Made by a program: the position numbers and the translations under genes. 64,000 bases of DNA from Globodera rostochiensis (taxonomy: Eukaryota > Nematoda > Chromadorea > Rhabditida > Heteroderidae): the NCBI GenBank assembly GCA_018350325.1, contig JAEVLN010000012.1, forward strand, positions 827,991 to 891,990, written 5' to 3'. Positions 12,056-26,857 of this stretch are shown here, in pieces. The notes beneath the pieces were generated by a model. The model saw only the letters and a list, made by a program, of their open reading frames with translations, ran no database searches and was not told where the DNA came from. Each line of letters starts with the position of its first letter. Position 1 is the stretch's first letter.

Positions 12056-13753
12056 TTACACGGACAAACGCGATCTTTCACGACATTTGTACATCAGCAG
12101 ACGGTGCTGAAACTGTTGCTTTGACAGCTGACGAACGTACTTCAGATACATCTGCAAATTGATGGCCCCACGATGCAAAGCCGTGCCAAGATGGTAAATG
12201 GTGTCGTCAATGGCACAATCCTGCACGTGACCTTTGAATATCTGCCGATGAACGATAGTTTGGGCATCGATTGCATCTTCAACGTTGAACGAAGTGCCGT
12301 TGGCCGCAGTTCCAGATGAGTTCACAACCTTCAACGCCCCCTCAAGCTCCTTCTTTTTGTCCTTAAAAGAAGATAAAAACCAAAAAATAAACTTAAACCA
12401 CCGTATAAATTTCTAAAATTCTCTCCAATTCTTGCTGGTCTCTGGTAATACTGTCAAGCATATTTCGCAAAATTTGTTTGCCAGTACACAATTCCTGGTG
12501 ATTCACATCGACGGATTGGAGTTCGGCAAACGGAGTGCCTTAATTATGCGGATCTAGGCAAATCCAAAATTCGATTTCTAACCAATTTTGTCTCGCAGTC
12601 TTTGTCTGATTCGATCTTCAACTGCGCTAAGAAGACTGGCCCGAATATGAGTGGGCTGAATGGTGCCGGTTCCATACGGATATACACTTTCGGGTTGTGG
12701 CGAAACAGAAGTAGGATAAGAGACGGGGTCCGATGGGTACGAGTTGGGGTACGGTGGCTGATAGCCTCCTGTATATAAAATAAAAAACCTAAGTAAATGT
12801 CAGCTTATCCCTCAAACCACCCGGCTGTGGCATGGCAGTGTAGGACGGCTGCGGCATCACATGCGAAGGTGGATCCACGGTTGGGTATGGAAGACCCGAA
12901 GTCGGGTAGGGCGGATTCGAGCCGGATCCCGAACTTGGATTTGAAGAGTTTGGCGGGTGCGCCGCATTTTTAGAGTTGCTACTCACGGAATAGACAGGAC
13001 ATTTATCTTGGAATTCAAGTGTGATGATCTGTCAAAAGAAAGACAAATAAACAACCACAAAACGACCGCCATACCTGGAGCAAACTGGTTGTGTCGTGGT
13101 CAGGGTACCGCCATTCCGTGAGATATGGTAGGTAAATGCGACCGGAATTATCCACGACTTTGGACGGCCTAATTCGCATACATGGAGTCGGCTTCACATA
13201 GCAATAGGGGCCTATGTTGGGATGATTTTCCAGAAAGTAAATGGCTATGGGAATGTTGTACACAGCTCCCTTAAGCTTTATGTATTATTAAACAAACAAA
13301 CAGAGACCATACGGCCCACCTTATACAAGATGGGAATGGTCCCCGAAAAGGAAAGACAATATTTCGGCATTCCGTCAGGGAAAACAAAATTCACAACGTC
13401 GGGCTGAAGATCTATAAAATTGTTGAGCGCAATGAGTAAATCATCCTTCGTACGAGCCTCGAATTTCATCTTGGCACGTCTGATCATAGAAATGAGGTCT
13501 TGTTCAAACTAAATAATAAATAAGCATTTAAAAGATGTGCATCGGTTAGAATATCTTAGACAATGGGTAATTATGCAGAAAGTAGCCCCATTTTAAGTCG
13601 TGAAAATGATGTTTTTGGGGCTTCGGAGTCAGTGAATTTGTTCTCGAACCCCGAACTCGAACAAATTTGAGATACGCTAGAAACTCATTTTCACGAGGGG
13701 ACTTACATCGCTTAATACCCATATTTTTTTGACCTTACATTCGGTGGTCGCAT
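12056..13753 (-). CDS. tsg-101: TSG101/VPS23, ESCRT-I subunit
   Basis: Likely exons: 13739-13753 (a tiny start exon, MRPPN), 13320-13508, 13075-13269, then a Pro-rich exon ending near 12820, about 12592-12770, a ~150-bp exon ending near 12402, and a last exon ending at the TAA at 12056. The N-terminal half is a UEV domain: SGTIPILYK, VYNIPIAIYFLENHP, then a block ending YLPYLTEW. A Pro/Ser/Tyr-rich linker, a coiled-coil segment (QQELERILE) and the C-terminal steadiness box follow (IDAQTIVHRQIFKGH, then AIDDTIYHLGTALHRG and VRQLSKQQFQHR). As the ubiquitin- and PTAP-binding ESCRT-I subunit it sorts cargo into multivesicular endosomes and acts in abscission. The chain ends RSRLSV just after the steadiness box. 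The start exon is the least certain part. Confidence 0.92.
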
Positions 13754-14303
13754 TGTCCCTTTAAAAGTCTGAAACAATTATAATAATGTCAGAAGCTTGG
13801 TTCGAAGTAAAAAAGTCCTTATTTCCTAAAAAAGCATTAATTGAAAAAAGACAGATAAAGCTAACAAATAAGTGTTCTATTACGTCACGAAAAGGTTTCA
13901 GTTGGTTAGGTAGTTAATTCGAAAACATAACATACGGAAAGAACTGACAAATTAAAAGTGATTTGGGTGTCTATGGCTGCGGCAGGACGTTGTAACATCC
14001 AATGTAAATGAATAAGGTGCCCGTCCTTAACTGACTGACTGTGTCTTTCTTTGTTTATTCTCTCAACCACTCGCTGCTGTCCCTTTCACTGTCTTTTCTT
14101 CTCCGAAAGCCTTTTGGTTTTATCGATAGAACATTTATTTATGAAATGTCATGCTGCCTCGGGTTTCGCTTGTTCATTAGTCCTTAGGCACCATCTTTCT
14201 TCACAGATGTTCGTTCACCTTCATTGTGCATCGCGTCTTGACCTCCCTCCCTCTCCAACCTCCTCCCATTTTTAGATAAACAATTATTTAAAGGTTGATT
14301 ATA
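13754..14303. other. Divergent intergenic region between tsg-101 and the MDR gene
   Basis: The two flanking genes are transcribed away from each other, so promoters for both should lie in these ~550 bp. I see AT-rich DNA and C/T-rich blocks near 14060-14130 and 14240-14270, and no exon. The sequence TTTTTAGATAAACAATTATT near 14271 could hold a trans-splice acceptor for the plus-strand gene. Confidence 0.45.
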
Positions 14304-16162
14304 ATGGCACAGTCTCAAAGCGGCGTCAAGAACCGTCGGATTTCGCTCGGTTCCCCGACTGATTTGAAGGAAGTGCATTTTTTTGAGGATGAAGAAGTTC
14401 CCGATGTGCCGAACAATGGGGCAAGGGTCAAGGTGACCTTGTTTTTTTTTAAAATTGAGGTTTCAACTCTGTTTAAGGTTTGCTATGCCGGAGTGTGTCT
14501 GACTGATAAGGAAATCAGCAACACGAAACAGGTGCGTGTTTTTATTCTAATAGTCAAAAAAATATTGTGCGTTGCAAATAAAGGGAGCTTTCATTTTGGA
14601 CAAAATGCAGAAGTTGGCTCTTTTCATTGAACCAGAATTTGAGGGTTTTATAACGTTCAAACAGCAAAATTTGGATTTTTTGAAATTTGGCAAAGTTTCC
14701 CACCGTTAAGGCGCGCATTATTCACGGAGTTAAAGACACCAGCCTTTTTCCAGGTTGAGTTTCGTAAAGAAAATGTCCAACAATTTACATAATAACAATC
14801 CCCCTAAACGCAGGCTATGAGGTTTCTGGTGTGATCGATGCGTTTGGGTCAAACACAAAACCGGATGAGTTTAATTTGAAGGTTGGAGACAAAGTCATCG
14901 TTTGGCCTACGGATGAGGTGATTTTGCTCCCAATGAGATCACTTGGGGGCCTTTCCTTCCTTCAGATGTGCCAAAGTGGCTACGCCGACTATGTGGCAGT
15001 GCCAAGTCTTTCGCTTCTGGTCAAAATTCCCGACACATTGTCTATGCACGTTGCGTCCATTCTCCCGGCTGGCGCCACTTGGGCACTTTCGGCGATTCTC
15101 AATGTCTTTTTTTTTATTCTTTTGACTTCCTTTGGAGTTTCTCCGTTTAGGCCAGACCAGTTGTCGAAGCGATTAACACCACAAAGGGCTTCTGCAACAT
15201 TCTTATTGTCGGCTCCGGTGGACTGGGCCTTTGGATTCTCACTTTGGCCAAACACTTTCTCGCTGCTGGCCATGAAAACCGAATCAAACTTATCGTTGCG
15301 GACGCGAAGGAGGAGAGACTGTGCCTGGCGGAGAAAAACGGGGCTGACTTTGTGGTGCATTGGGACGACTCAGGTCCAACCGTAGTTTTTCGAAATATTG
15401 AGCGATCGCTTACGAGGGCATTTCAGAGTTTGAAGAGTATTTGATCATGCGGACCAAAGATGTTGCGACCAACGGTCTTCACATTGTGTTCGACTTTGTC
15501 ACTTCGCCCCGTACCGTCACCCGTTCACTGAAGTGCCTTTCTGAGGTTAGATAAATATTCATGCAGCATCGATCTTTGTGAATTATTGTTTTTGTTCCTG
15601 AATGACTCAAAAAACGCTTGTTTTAAATTTAGCGCAATTTTAATTTTTTTTTTTTCAAAAATAGATTAAACAAACAAAAAGTTGCTAAAGCAGCAGATAT
15701 CACAACCCTGCGTTCCCGCATCCCGGCTTTTATTTTTAGCCTGCCGCTAAAAATCCGATGACTCTGAGCCGTTGGGTTTGTCTTTTCCGGGTCATATGAT
15801 TTCCGGTTTCAGGGTGGCGTGCTCTTCGTTGGAGGTCTCTCCGGACTGGACGTCCAACTGCCAATCAAACTTGTGGCCAAGAACCGTCTGGCCATTATGG
15901 GCGTAACGCGTGGTTCCATTGAGCAACTGAAGAGTCTTGTCACGCTTCTCTCCAGAGGGCAGCTCAGTGCGCCCAATTACCGCGTTTATCCGATGGACCA
16001 GGCATCGCAGGTCATTTGGGGTCCATTCATCTTCGGAAATAAACTTAAACCAACCTTTAGGTGTTGAGGCAGTTGAGTATGTCGGAGGTAGAAGGCCGAG
16101 CCATTTTGGAGGTTTTTAACCCAGACATCAAAATGAAGAAGGACGACGAAGGGCCGAATTGA
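14304..16162 (+). CDS. Medium-chain dehydrogenase/reductase (alcohol-dehydrogenase-like, catalytic zinc ligands apparently lost)
   Basis: Nine exons: 14304-14432, 14478-14531, 14711-14753, 14814-14917, 14966-15103, 15151-15373, 15427-15545, 15813-16010 and 16061-16162. It starts [20 protein letters not shown] and has a GroES-like N-terminal domain. The Rossmann fold shows the nucleotide-binding motif [19 protein letters not shown]. Near the second crossover is [14 protein letters not shown]. The usual GHE motif reads GYEVSG, and the four-cysteine structural zinc lobe is absent. This is therefore likely a zinc-independent MDR oxidoreductase of unknown substrate, though a Cys (VCYAGVC) remains near the usual first ligand. 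The downstream ATG at 14304 was preferred because it follows a plausible acceptor and opens the conserved frame. It stands divergently from tsg-101, with the minus-strand gdh gene next. Confidence 0.88.
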
Positions 16163-16704
16163 TGGACATTGTGGTGTAGTCTCCAGCGGTTGAGCATTTT
16201 CCACACTTTTGTCCCTTCTCTCTTCGCTCATTACCATTTGTGCAGACCCTTCTACCCCCTAGAGAATCAATATTGGAGACGCACAGTCCTTATTTAACCG
16301 GCAGACTAATGTGCGGAGATGTAATTGCACACGATAAAACATTCAGCCAATTGTTGTTATTTGGCAGGTGGCTATTGTTTGAACATTAAAACAGCACAAT
16401 GACCCCCCACTCAGACTGCTTGTCACTAAAAGTTCTTTTTGTGGTAGGCGATACATTTGGGCCATGTCATACTGACAACTGAAGGGGCGAATTCGGGAAC
16501 AAAACGAAGCAAGCCTTACAGATTTATTTACTCGTAGACAATTAAATGGATTCACAATCGAACACAATCAATTTAAAACAGATTCACAATCGAACACAAT
16601 CAATTTAAAACAAAGACAATTATAACTAGAATATATTTGTGGGTGATACACGTTGGGATAAAGAAGAATAAACTACCCTTTTATATAATCTCATCACAAT
16701 TCCT
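16163..16704. other. Short intergenic interval (convergent genes)
   Basis: The 3' ends of the MDR gene and the glutamate dehydrogenase gene face each other here. A 30-bp tandem duplication (GATTCACAATCGAACACAATC) sits at about 16550-16610. No exon is seen. Confidence 0.6.
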
Positions 16705-18942
<2,238 letters not shown>

Positions 18943-19545
18943 TGAACCGTTTATCTAGATCTCTGTTGCTAAAATACGAAATTATTGTGAAATAATCTGA
19001 CCGATCATAAAAGAACATTTACTGAAAAGAAGAAACGGAAAAACCCAAGTGAGAAAAAAGAGGAAGGCACACCACGCGGACAGAGCGATGACGACAGAGG
19101 AAGGTGATGAAAAAAGGGCGGGGGGTGAAAAGCACGAGACTCGTATTATTGGGTTGTGTATCTGCTGATGGTGGGAGTTTTTCTAGATTTTAATTCCTAA
19201 GCAAAAAATTTTCAGGTAGGTGATGAAACAATTGTAGAACAATACTTAGCAAAACAAATTAAAAGAACAAAAAAGTTATTTTACCACTAGTAGAACAACA
19301 CTCGATTTGTTAAAGAATACCGGTTAAAAACCGGACCCCTGGCTGAACGTTGTCACTTTATAAACAAAGACAACGAAAAAAGCACAAAAAAAATCTATTC
19401 AAAGCAGTTATGTAGAATTATTTTTGTATCCGAAAATTATAAATCATTTGCAGTCCAAAACAAAAGAAAAAAGAAAAGTGGGATGGGACGGAAGTGATTT
19501 TGTACTGAGACGCGATTGACCCGCTTTGACAAAAACAAGTGTTTA

Positions 19546-20248
19546 AATAGTGATGGAACTTTCTTTGGACAAAAATGAATCAAAGATCAAACACCAATTC
19601 AGTCTCTCCTTTGTTGATACATAATTTGTGGAATTAATAGTAAGGTAGAAATACCTTGACTCCCCCCCCCCCTTACTTATCATAAGTACACATTGTTCAT
19701 CAAATTTTACCCAACAATGCAAACGAATAATTCAAGTTGATAAAGGGTAGCAAACGCAATAATCAGTGATTCTGTGGAAAGGGTTCCAGACATAGAATTG
19801 TCACGCGGTAAGTCATAGTGCCTGGTCGGCGTGGCGGATGCGATGTGTGGAGGGGAATTGGCTACGGATTCAGTTTAAATGTTTTGCCGGACTTTGTAGA
19901 TGGAGGGAAGGGTTAGATTGTTCGAGTAGTTTTGAAATTCCATTTGATGCGAAGAATCTCAAAATCTTTTACTATTTAGCACCCACGGAGTTCGTAGATG
20001 ACAATAATGTTTTGTAAATTAATATTAGGTGTAAAATGTATGTATATTGCTGAAGAATATGTCACAACTTACGAAGAGGGAGGACTGGATGGATGAAATC
20101 AATAATAATGGATAATGAAAATTGGGTCTCTTCTAAATTATGAAGCTTGCGTTATGAATTTAAGTCATTAACAATTAATTATGTGTGAATAGGAATTTGT
20201 TAAAGAATCGGGCTGGACAGAGCTGTCCTTGACTGAATGTGCGTTTGG
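19546..20248. other. Intergenic, no gene seen
   Basis: AT-rich sequence between gdh and the 3' end of the intersectin gene, with a C-run at 19662. No exon, RNA gene or clear repeat is seen. Confidence 0.6.
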
Positions 20249-23200
20249 TCATTTGTTTATCTGAACGAAGTTTGCAGGAAAGAGTAGGGCCTTCTGCTCC
20301 GGTTGTCCCTTCTTCCTGCCCTTCCACCAAAGGGAGTCCGAACGGTCAACCACCTCAACGATGTCCCCTAATTTGAACGTCAATTCGTCGTCATGTTGTG
20401 CTGTGTAATCAAAGGCTGCCACCGCAAATACAACCTCGCCCGATGGATGAAAAGCCTTAGTTTATTTGGTTGAGCGTTTAGTGGTGAAAATGTTAAGCCA
20501 TCAACCTGAACGTAATTGCCAGGGAACCAGCCAGTCTGTCTGACGCCGGCCTTCTCCACATCGCCCTCCCACCATCCGCCTTAAGCTTTTCTGTCCTTTA
20601 GTAGCAAATTCCACGATTAACCTGGCGTGGTCTGGTGAATTTTGACAGTGTCCCCAGCAGCAAAAGAAATTTGGTTTGAGGCTGTTGCGGTAAAAGTTGC
20701 AATTGCCCGTCCGACCATTTGCCTGTCAACCGTCGAGTCCCCTGTTAAAGGCAAAAAAAGCAATAACAAAAAATAACAAAAATGGACTTACTTTGCACCA
20801 GTGGTGCTGTGCTCGAGTTTCCCCCTTCTCTTTGAACGTAATTTGCTGGAAAAATTCCGCTCTTCCCGTCGCAAGTGCCGCGCCACCACTGATCACGTTG
20901 GTCTGTGACCCAAATCCGGTTGCCCGGTTTCAGTGGAAGATCGGTCGTTTCAACAGCGTCAAATTGGTAAAGGGCCTAGCAAGAATCAAAACTAATTCAC
21001 TGTTCCATCAATACATACATGCAAAAAATAGAGTTTTCGTCGGGATTACGAAATTTCTTACAATAAACCATTCTCCGTTTTCGTTGGGACGCTCATTGGT
21101 TTTTGTCGCTGTTTGGTCAGTCTGTCCAAAGTTTGTTGCGTGCTGCAGCCGTTCTTTGCCTTCTTTAGTCACTGTGCAATAATCTCCAGACGGAGTCAGA
21201 AGGCCAACTTTGATGTAACTCTTTGGAAACCAGCCCGTGACTTGTCTAAAACAAAACATTGTGGGTGGGGGAATGACCAAAAACTTAAAAGGATCACTTA
21301 TTATTCTGAAGTCGTCCTCGCCATCTCATCTCGCCCTGCTCCAACACTTCGATTGAATCGCCTCGCCCAAAAGACATTTCCTGATCGTTGCGCGCCTTCC
21401 ATTGATATAGCGCCACCCCAACAGTCAATACAACGTCGTCAGCGGACGATTCAACAGAAGCGCTAGTCGTACTTTTCGGCATCATTTTCTCATTGCCAGG
21501 GGGCATTTCATACATTGGCACGGAAGACTGAAATAATATGGAAGGGTAAAAAAAGGTTTTGTAAGAGAGAAACAACGACCGTTTTGACGGTGCAACTCGA
21601 TGTTTGAATTCCATTTATTGGCTTCGGCACATTTTCAACGCCAATGGGTGGAAGATCGTATAAAGCAGCCGAAACTGAAGCACTGGCACTCACAGAACTC
21701 TCCTTTGGTTGTGCCATTTCCATTGCTTTTCCAATTGTGGCAGAATCAGTGAACGACACACTTTTGGTAAAGGCTAAAAAAGGTAACGGACAATCGAATC
21801 GAAATGGCCTATCTCTCACCAGAAGCAAAGTCGGTTCCAAATGCATATTCGCGCTTTTGTTCGGACGGCTGTACTGGTCCAACGCCCCCAGCCGGCGGTT
21901 CGCATTCCTCTTGAATGCTGGCCAAAGGCTCGCTGGACGGAGACCCGGCTAAACTCCCGCCTTTAATGAGCGGTGCAACGGCATTAGCCAAAGGCTCTGC
22001 AAAAGAAGCGGGAAACCAGCCGACTTTGTCACGGATCTGACCAGCTAAAAAAGCGGTTGAAAACAAATACACAAAGCACAATAAGTCTGACCCCCCCCCC
22101 CGACTCATGGCGATGTGTTCACGAACCTAACCAGCCCGGCTCGGATTGGTGTCCTTCGAACACAAGGATCAGGTCACCCGGCTGTATGCTCAGTTCGTCG
22201 CTGGAACGAGCGTTGAACTCGAAGATCGCTTTGTATTTGACCGTCTTCAGTTGCCCGATCACTTGGCCATGCTGTTGAATCGCTTCATTTGCAGCGGAGG
22301 ATAGGTTTTGATTGGAGAAAGCGCTTTCTCCCCTCAATTGCTGTCCATTTTGAACGGTTGCATCGCTTCTCACGTCAGTGTCACCTAAACAGACGATTCA
22401 AAAGAATGATGTCATGTGCGAACCCATTCCTAAATTACTCGATAAGGCTTTCCCAATTCAAAAACGACCTGCTTTTTCACTAAAAGCAGAGGAGAAATCG
22501 GGATTGAAATCGTCATCAAATGAGGAGGCATTATTTGTCCGTGTCGTTCGCGCATTCGAAGTCCCTTGTCCAAAAGGAGTTGCCACATCCGATTTAGCAA
22601 AGGATGGCGGCACCTCATAAAAGGCACCAGCCTCGCTTCTGCTGTTATTGTAACGTTCCAACAATTCTCCGAAGAGTTTTCGAACGGGTTGAATGTTTTT
22701 GCACGATTCTTCCCAAAGTGGGCGTTTCTGAATGAAACCGCATTAGAAATACGGTCTATCAATGTTCTATGCCAGCAAAACGTGCCTCAGTAACAATTTT
22801 CTCCTGGTTCTGTGAACGCGTAACAAAGGTTTGAATTTCGTTCTCCCCTTGCTTTATTTGATCGTCCAATTGAGCAATTTCCGAACGAATTGCGGAGATT
22901 TCATTGGCACGCGAAAGTTGGCGTTGAACCTCGGATTGATGTTGGAGGTTCTCATGGCAGAAGCGTTCACTTTGGACGGCCAACTGCAATTGAAACTGTC
23001 CCACAATCAATTCCCTGCCGGGGCTTTCACCTCTTTGTTTCTCCGCTCCAATTCGCTTATTTTGACAAGCTTTATGTCTCTTTGTTCGCGCATCCGCTCA
23101 ATCTCCTGAGTGATCGCCATGATGTTGTCTCGCGCATCCGTTATGTCCCCATTCAACTGCTGTGACCGCTCTTCCAGCGCCTGCAGTTGAAAGGCCATTG

Positions 23201-25276
23201 TGTGCTGTCGCTGCTGAATCTGAGTGCTCTTTTCCGTTTCAGCCAGCAGTTGATTCTTAACAAAGAATTGTAGCGGTACACATACGGACTTGAAAAAGCC
23301 CCTACTCAACCTCCTCCCCATAATGCCTCTCGCCTACCTCAAGGTCCCGGACCCGAATCTTCTCCAGCTCACGAATGCGGTCCTGCTCCAGCCTCTTCCG
23401 GGCTTCTTCCCTCTCCCCGTTCAGTCGCTGCTCCTCGGCCGCCCTTTCCCTCTCTCGTGCCATGTCCCGCAGCCGTTCCTCCTCCATTTCGGCCTCTCGC
23501 CGCCTCTCCAGTTCTTGCCTCTCGCGCTCCCTCCGTTCCGTCTCTTCTCTCTCCCTTCGTTCGATGTCGGCGCGACGGCGTTCCTCCTTCAAAAATATTA
23601 GCAAAATAATCCATTATACTTTGCCTTTGCTAAGGCCAAACTCGCCTCTTCTCGCAAAATCCGCCGTCTTCGCTCCAACTCGGCCTGCCCTTTGTCCAAA
23701 TTGTCTTTCCTTTTATCTTCGAATGTTCGGAATTGGCCGTGGCCCGGTTTTTGCGGTGGCGGGGCCGATGGGTCATCTTCGGTGGCCATCGTCGACGGGG
23801 AGACGGTCTTGCTGCGGTTGCAGAATGAATGAAGTTCGTTGGGTAGTTTTGGGGGGAGAGCATAGCCGGCCTTAACAATATCACAAGTCGGAGGATAAGC
23901 GTAAAGCGCCAACCTTAACCATTTCGATCAGAAACATTGCGACGCAGAACTCCTCAATGCTCAGACACCCGTCCTTGTTAACGTCGGACATATTCCAGAT
24001 CTGAGCCAAAATATTTGTCGGCAATTGACTTTCGCCGAGAACACCGCGAGACTAAATGCCAATTTAGTGACATAGGCGACTAACCAACAAACTAATCAAA
24101 CGACGACCTGCTGTCCCGTCAAAAGTCCAATTCGACTTTTGTCGAGTTGGTTAAACTGCTGAGAAAAACGCAACTTCAGAAGCTGTGGCAGACTCCAATC
24201 GCCCAATTCCTTTATTCCCATCAAAAAAGGCGACGACGAACTTGTCGATACTGGTGTTTGTGCTAAATTTATGTTGATAAATTTTACCCAACAATGTGTT
24301 CATGCAATATAAATCTTCTCAAAATAGCTGTGACCTGCTGAAAAACTCCCATACGAGCGTTGGTAGGACGAGGCCATTGCCGGCATAGAACCATAAGTCG
24401 ACATCGGGCGCGGTTGACTTAAGGACGAGGGCAAAGCCGTCGATGGTCCACCTCCGTTGGACAGAGAATGAGCCGTGGAGGAAACGGGAACACTACCGCT
24501 AACCCGAAGCATCGAATCGGGCAACACCGACGGAAGTGAAATACCGGCCAAGCAGTTCAGCACCAGTTTCATCGCGATTGAAAACTCGAACCTGTCCAAT
24601 TTTCCATCTTTGTTCACATCTGCGAGCTGCCATATCTGATAATAACCATCAATTCACCCCATCTTAATACAGAAAATTTGTTGGTTTGATGTTGGAAAAT
24701 TAGAGAAAGTGATGGATCCCGAACAAGGGCGGAGCCGGAGGGGGAGATCCAGAAAGTCGATTTTTAGGAAGTACTTTTTAGAAATTAGAAAGAGATTTCT
24801 AGGGGTGTATTTTTTGGAAAATCAAATGTTGCAGGTGTCTACCATGCCACATCCAATGTAAATATGGTTTTGGTTAAATTTTATAATATATTTGTCTAAA
24901 ATCAATGAAGAGATACCTTTTAAATTTTTCGAAATCCTTCGGATTTTCGGGGGGGGGGGGCAGGCCCCCGCCCCGGCTCGGCCCTTGATCCCAAACACGG
25001 AAAATGAAAGGCACAAACCTGGGCCAGAACGATCGGCGGCAGGCCAGATTTGAGGAAGAACGGTCGTGCTTGCTCTCCTCCTATCAGTCCATTGACGGGT
25101 CTCAACACAACGAATTGACCTTCATTTTGCTGTTGTTCCTGAGAAGTAATCAGCCATGGGTTAGGGGAATGCTGCGGTTTGACATTCTGCTGGTTTGCAT
25201 TGTTCAAATATGCAAAATTGTTTGATGATAACGGCGTCTGAGCGGCGGAACCGGAAGAATTTGGAAGGAACATCAT
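20249..25276 (-). CDS. itsn-1: Intersectin (EH-EH-coiled coil-five SH3)
   Basis: About eighteen exons from 25019-25276 down to 20249-20455. The first EH domain spans exons 1-2 ([26 protein letters not shown]). The second spans exons 3-4 ([23 protein letters not shown]). Both have the EF-hand DVNKDG loop. Exons 5-8 form a long Glu/Arg/Gln coiled coil ([12 protein letters not shown]). Five SH3 domains follow: [64 protein letters not shown] and [15 protein letters not shown]. There is no DH-PH-C2 tail, which matches the short nematode form. Intersectin is an endocytic scaffold that links epsin/Eps15 NPF motifs to dynamin and synaptojanin. Two introns, after 23625 and after 22786 (minus strand), need GC donors. 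The ATG at 25276 is followed by a second at 25273. Confidence 0.95.
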
Positions 25277-25810
25277 AACAGGCAGTCAATGAATGTGAAT
25301 ATTTGTAATTAAAACAATTGAATTACCTTTTATTTAAAATAGGAGAGTTATACGAAGAAACATTCCCGAAATCTATTATTAATTTACTCCAGTATTATTA
25401 TTTCAGAATTTTAATGTCTAGGTATGCAACCACTTTTTATTCGAGACTAAAAAAAAGTAAATTTGGCATTGCCCAGCTCAAAAGAGGACATAAAGCATAA
25501 AAGGAGCGGATAACCACAAACATGCCCCGTGCTAACCCCCCCCCCTTCCATGTCCGTCTGTCGTTCCATCGATTTCCCCTCGACCCCTAACCTCAGCACA
25601 ACCAACCTCTTTTCTGCTTCTTTCTTCCACCCCAAACCCATTATTTCTCAACCACTCATCAACCGCCACAATTGGCCCGCAAATTTTAAAAATTAAGCCA
25701 AGTAGCATGCACAATTCGGAGGCGAGCAAATTGAATTTTAATGTGTGAAAAAAGGTGGTGTATAATCACTGGAATTCCGGTTTTTCTCGCACATCCATCC
25801 CTCCGGCTTT
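25277..25810. other. Intergenic, no gene seen
   Basis: AT-rich with a C-run at 25538. Short open frames here show no family resemblance. Confidence 0.5.
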
Positions 25811-25816
25811 GACTTC

Positions 25817-26035
25817 TTATTGACCCTTCCTGCGCATCTTTCGGCAGTGCACGGCAACATGCCCTTTCACACCACAGTACCAGCACACAGCAGCGCCGGG
25901 AGGGTTCGCTGCCGATCTCCACCCGACAGATGAAGGGCCAGCACTTTTGTGCCAATTTACCACAGCAGGGCGACTTGCTCTTTCCCAACTTCCAGAAATT
26001 GCCGGCAAAATTCTGTTATCTGTATTATTAGAGGT
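25817..26035 (-). CDS. Small ORF/exon with a CCHC zinc knuckle
   Basis: An exon entering after a likely acceptor (GATAACAG near 26020-26035) reads to a TAA at 25817. It carries one zinc knuckle of the form CX2CX4HX4C (CWYCGVKGHVAVHC) followed by RKMRRKGQ. CCHC knuckles bind single-stranded nucleic acid and occur in RNA-processing proteins and in retroelement Gag. No reverse transcriptase or integrase lies nearby, so a retroelement origin is not shown. The exon could be the 3' exon of the unrecognised gene at 26858-28348, but the phase does not fit simply and a TIR element lies between. Confidence 0.4.
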   Translation of the reverse strand, partial: TSNNTDNRILPAISGSWERASRPAVVNWHKSAGPSSVGWRSAANPPGAAVCWYCGVKGHVAVHCRKMRRKGQ

Positions 26036-26269
26036 TTTGAGGGTAGATAATTGAAGTTAAATCATTTACTATATTATACAAAAGACTCCGGTTCAATCTC
26101 TGACACTGTCATCGATAGAGCGGACTTTTAGATTAACCTAGTGTTTCATGAAATCATAAAGCTTTGAACTAGCAATCTTAAAATTCTTAAGAAAAAATTA
26201 CAATCAAAACCGGAAATGTGCCCCAAGAATCGAAATACATTTACCAAAAATGCTCGCATTAGCAAAGAA

Positions 26270-26795
26270 TCGACCAAACCAGGCGCGTATGCAAAGGGGG
26301 GGGGGGCAGGGGGGGGGATGCCCTCCCCGAAATGTTTTTTGAGAAAAAAAAACAAGAGGGGGGACCCTTTTGTTTTACAATTTTTTGGCCAATTTTCTTA
26401 ACAAATTGTCATCAAAAATCCAAAAAATTTTCTCGGCGGCGCCTATCGGCACCGCCGATCCCTCCCATTTCTAAAAAACTTTAAAAAAAGGGCCGATTTT
26501 TTAAATTTTTTGGTTGAAATTCTTAACAAATCGAGTCAAAAATTCGAAATTTTCTTGGCGGCGCCTATCGGCACCGCCGACCCCCCCCCCAACGGTAAAG
26601 CAGACTACGCAAAAAAAAATAATTGCATTTTTTAAAATTTCTTAACAAAAATGGAGTAAAAACGGAAAATGCACCCCCTAAAATGGAATATTTTTTGGAA
26701 AAATTGCTTAACAAAAATGCAATAAAAAGGAAAAAATACACCCCTAAGAACTGCCCCCCCCGAAAATTTTTTCTGGATACGCGCCTGGACCAAAC
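26270..26795. mobile_element. Non-autonomous terminal-inverted-repeat element with CAGGCGCGTAT ends
   Basis: The left end CCAGGCGCGTATGCA (about 26278) and right end TGGATACGCGCCTGG (about 26773) are inverted copies, each preceded or followed by (G)n/(C)n runs and ACCAAACC. Inside lie two copies of the CGGCGG/GATA hairpin repeat in reverse orientation (about 26433 and 26558) and no transposase ORF. Related ends occur near 11930 and 55030-55290. Confidence 0.7.
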
Positions 26796-26857
26796 CCTAA
26801 TTATGATCTCAGTCAATTAAGCACTAATGAAAAACAAACATTAATTTGTAGAGTATA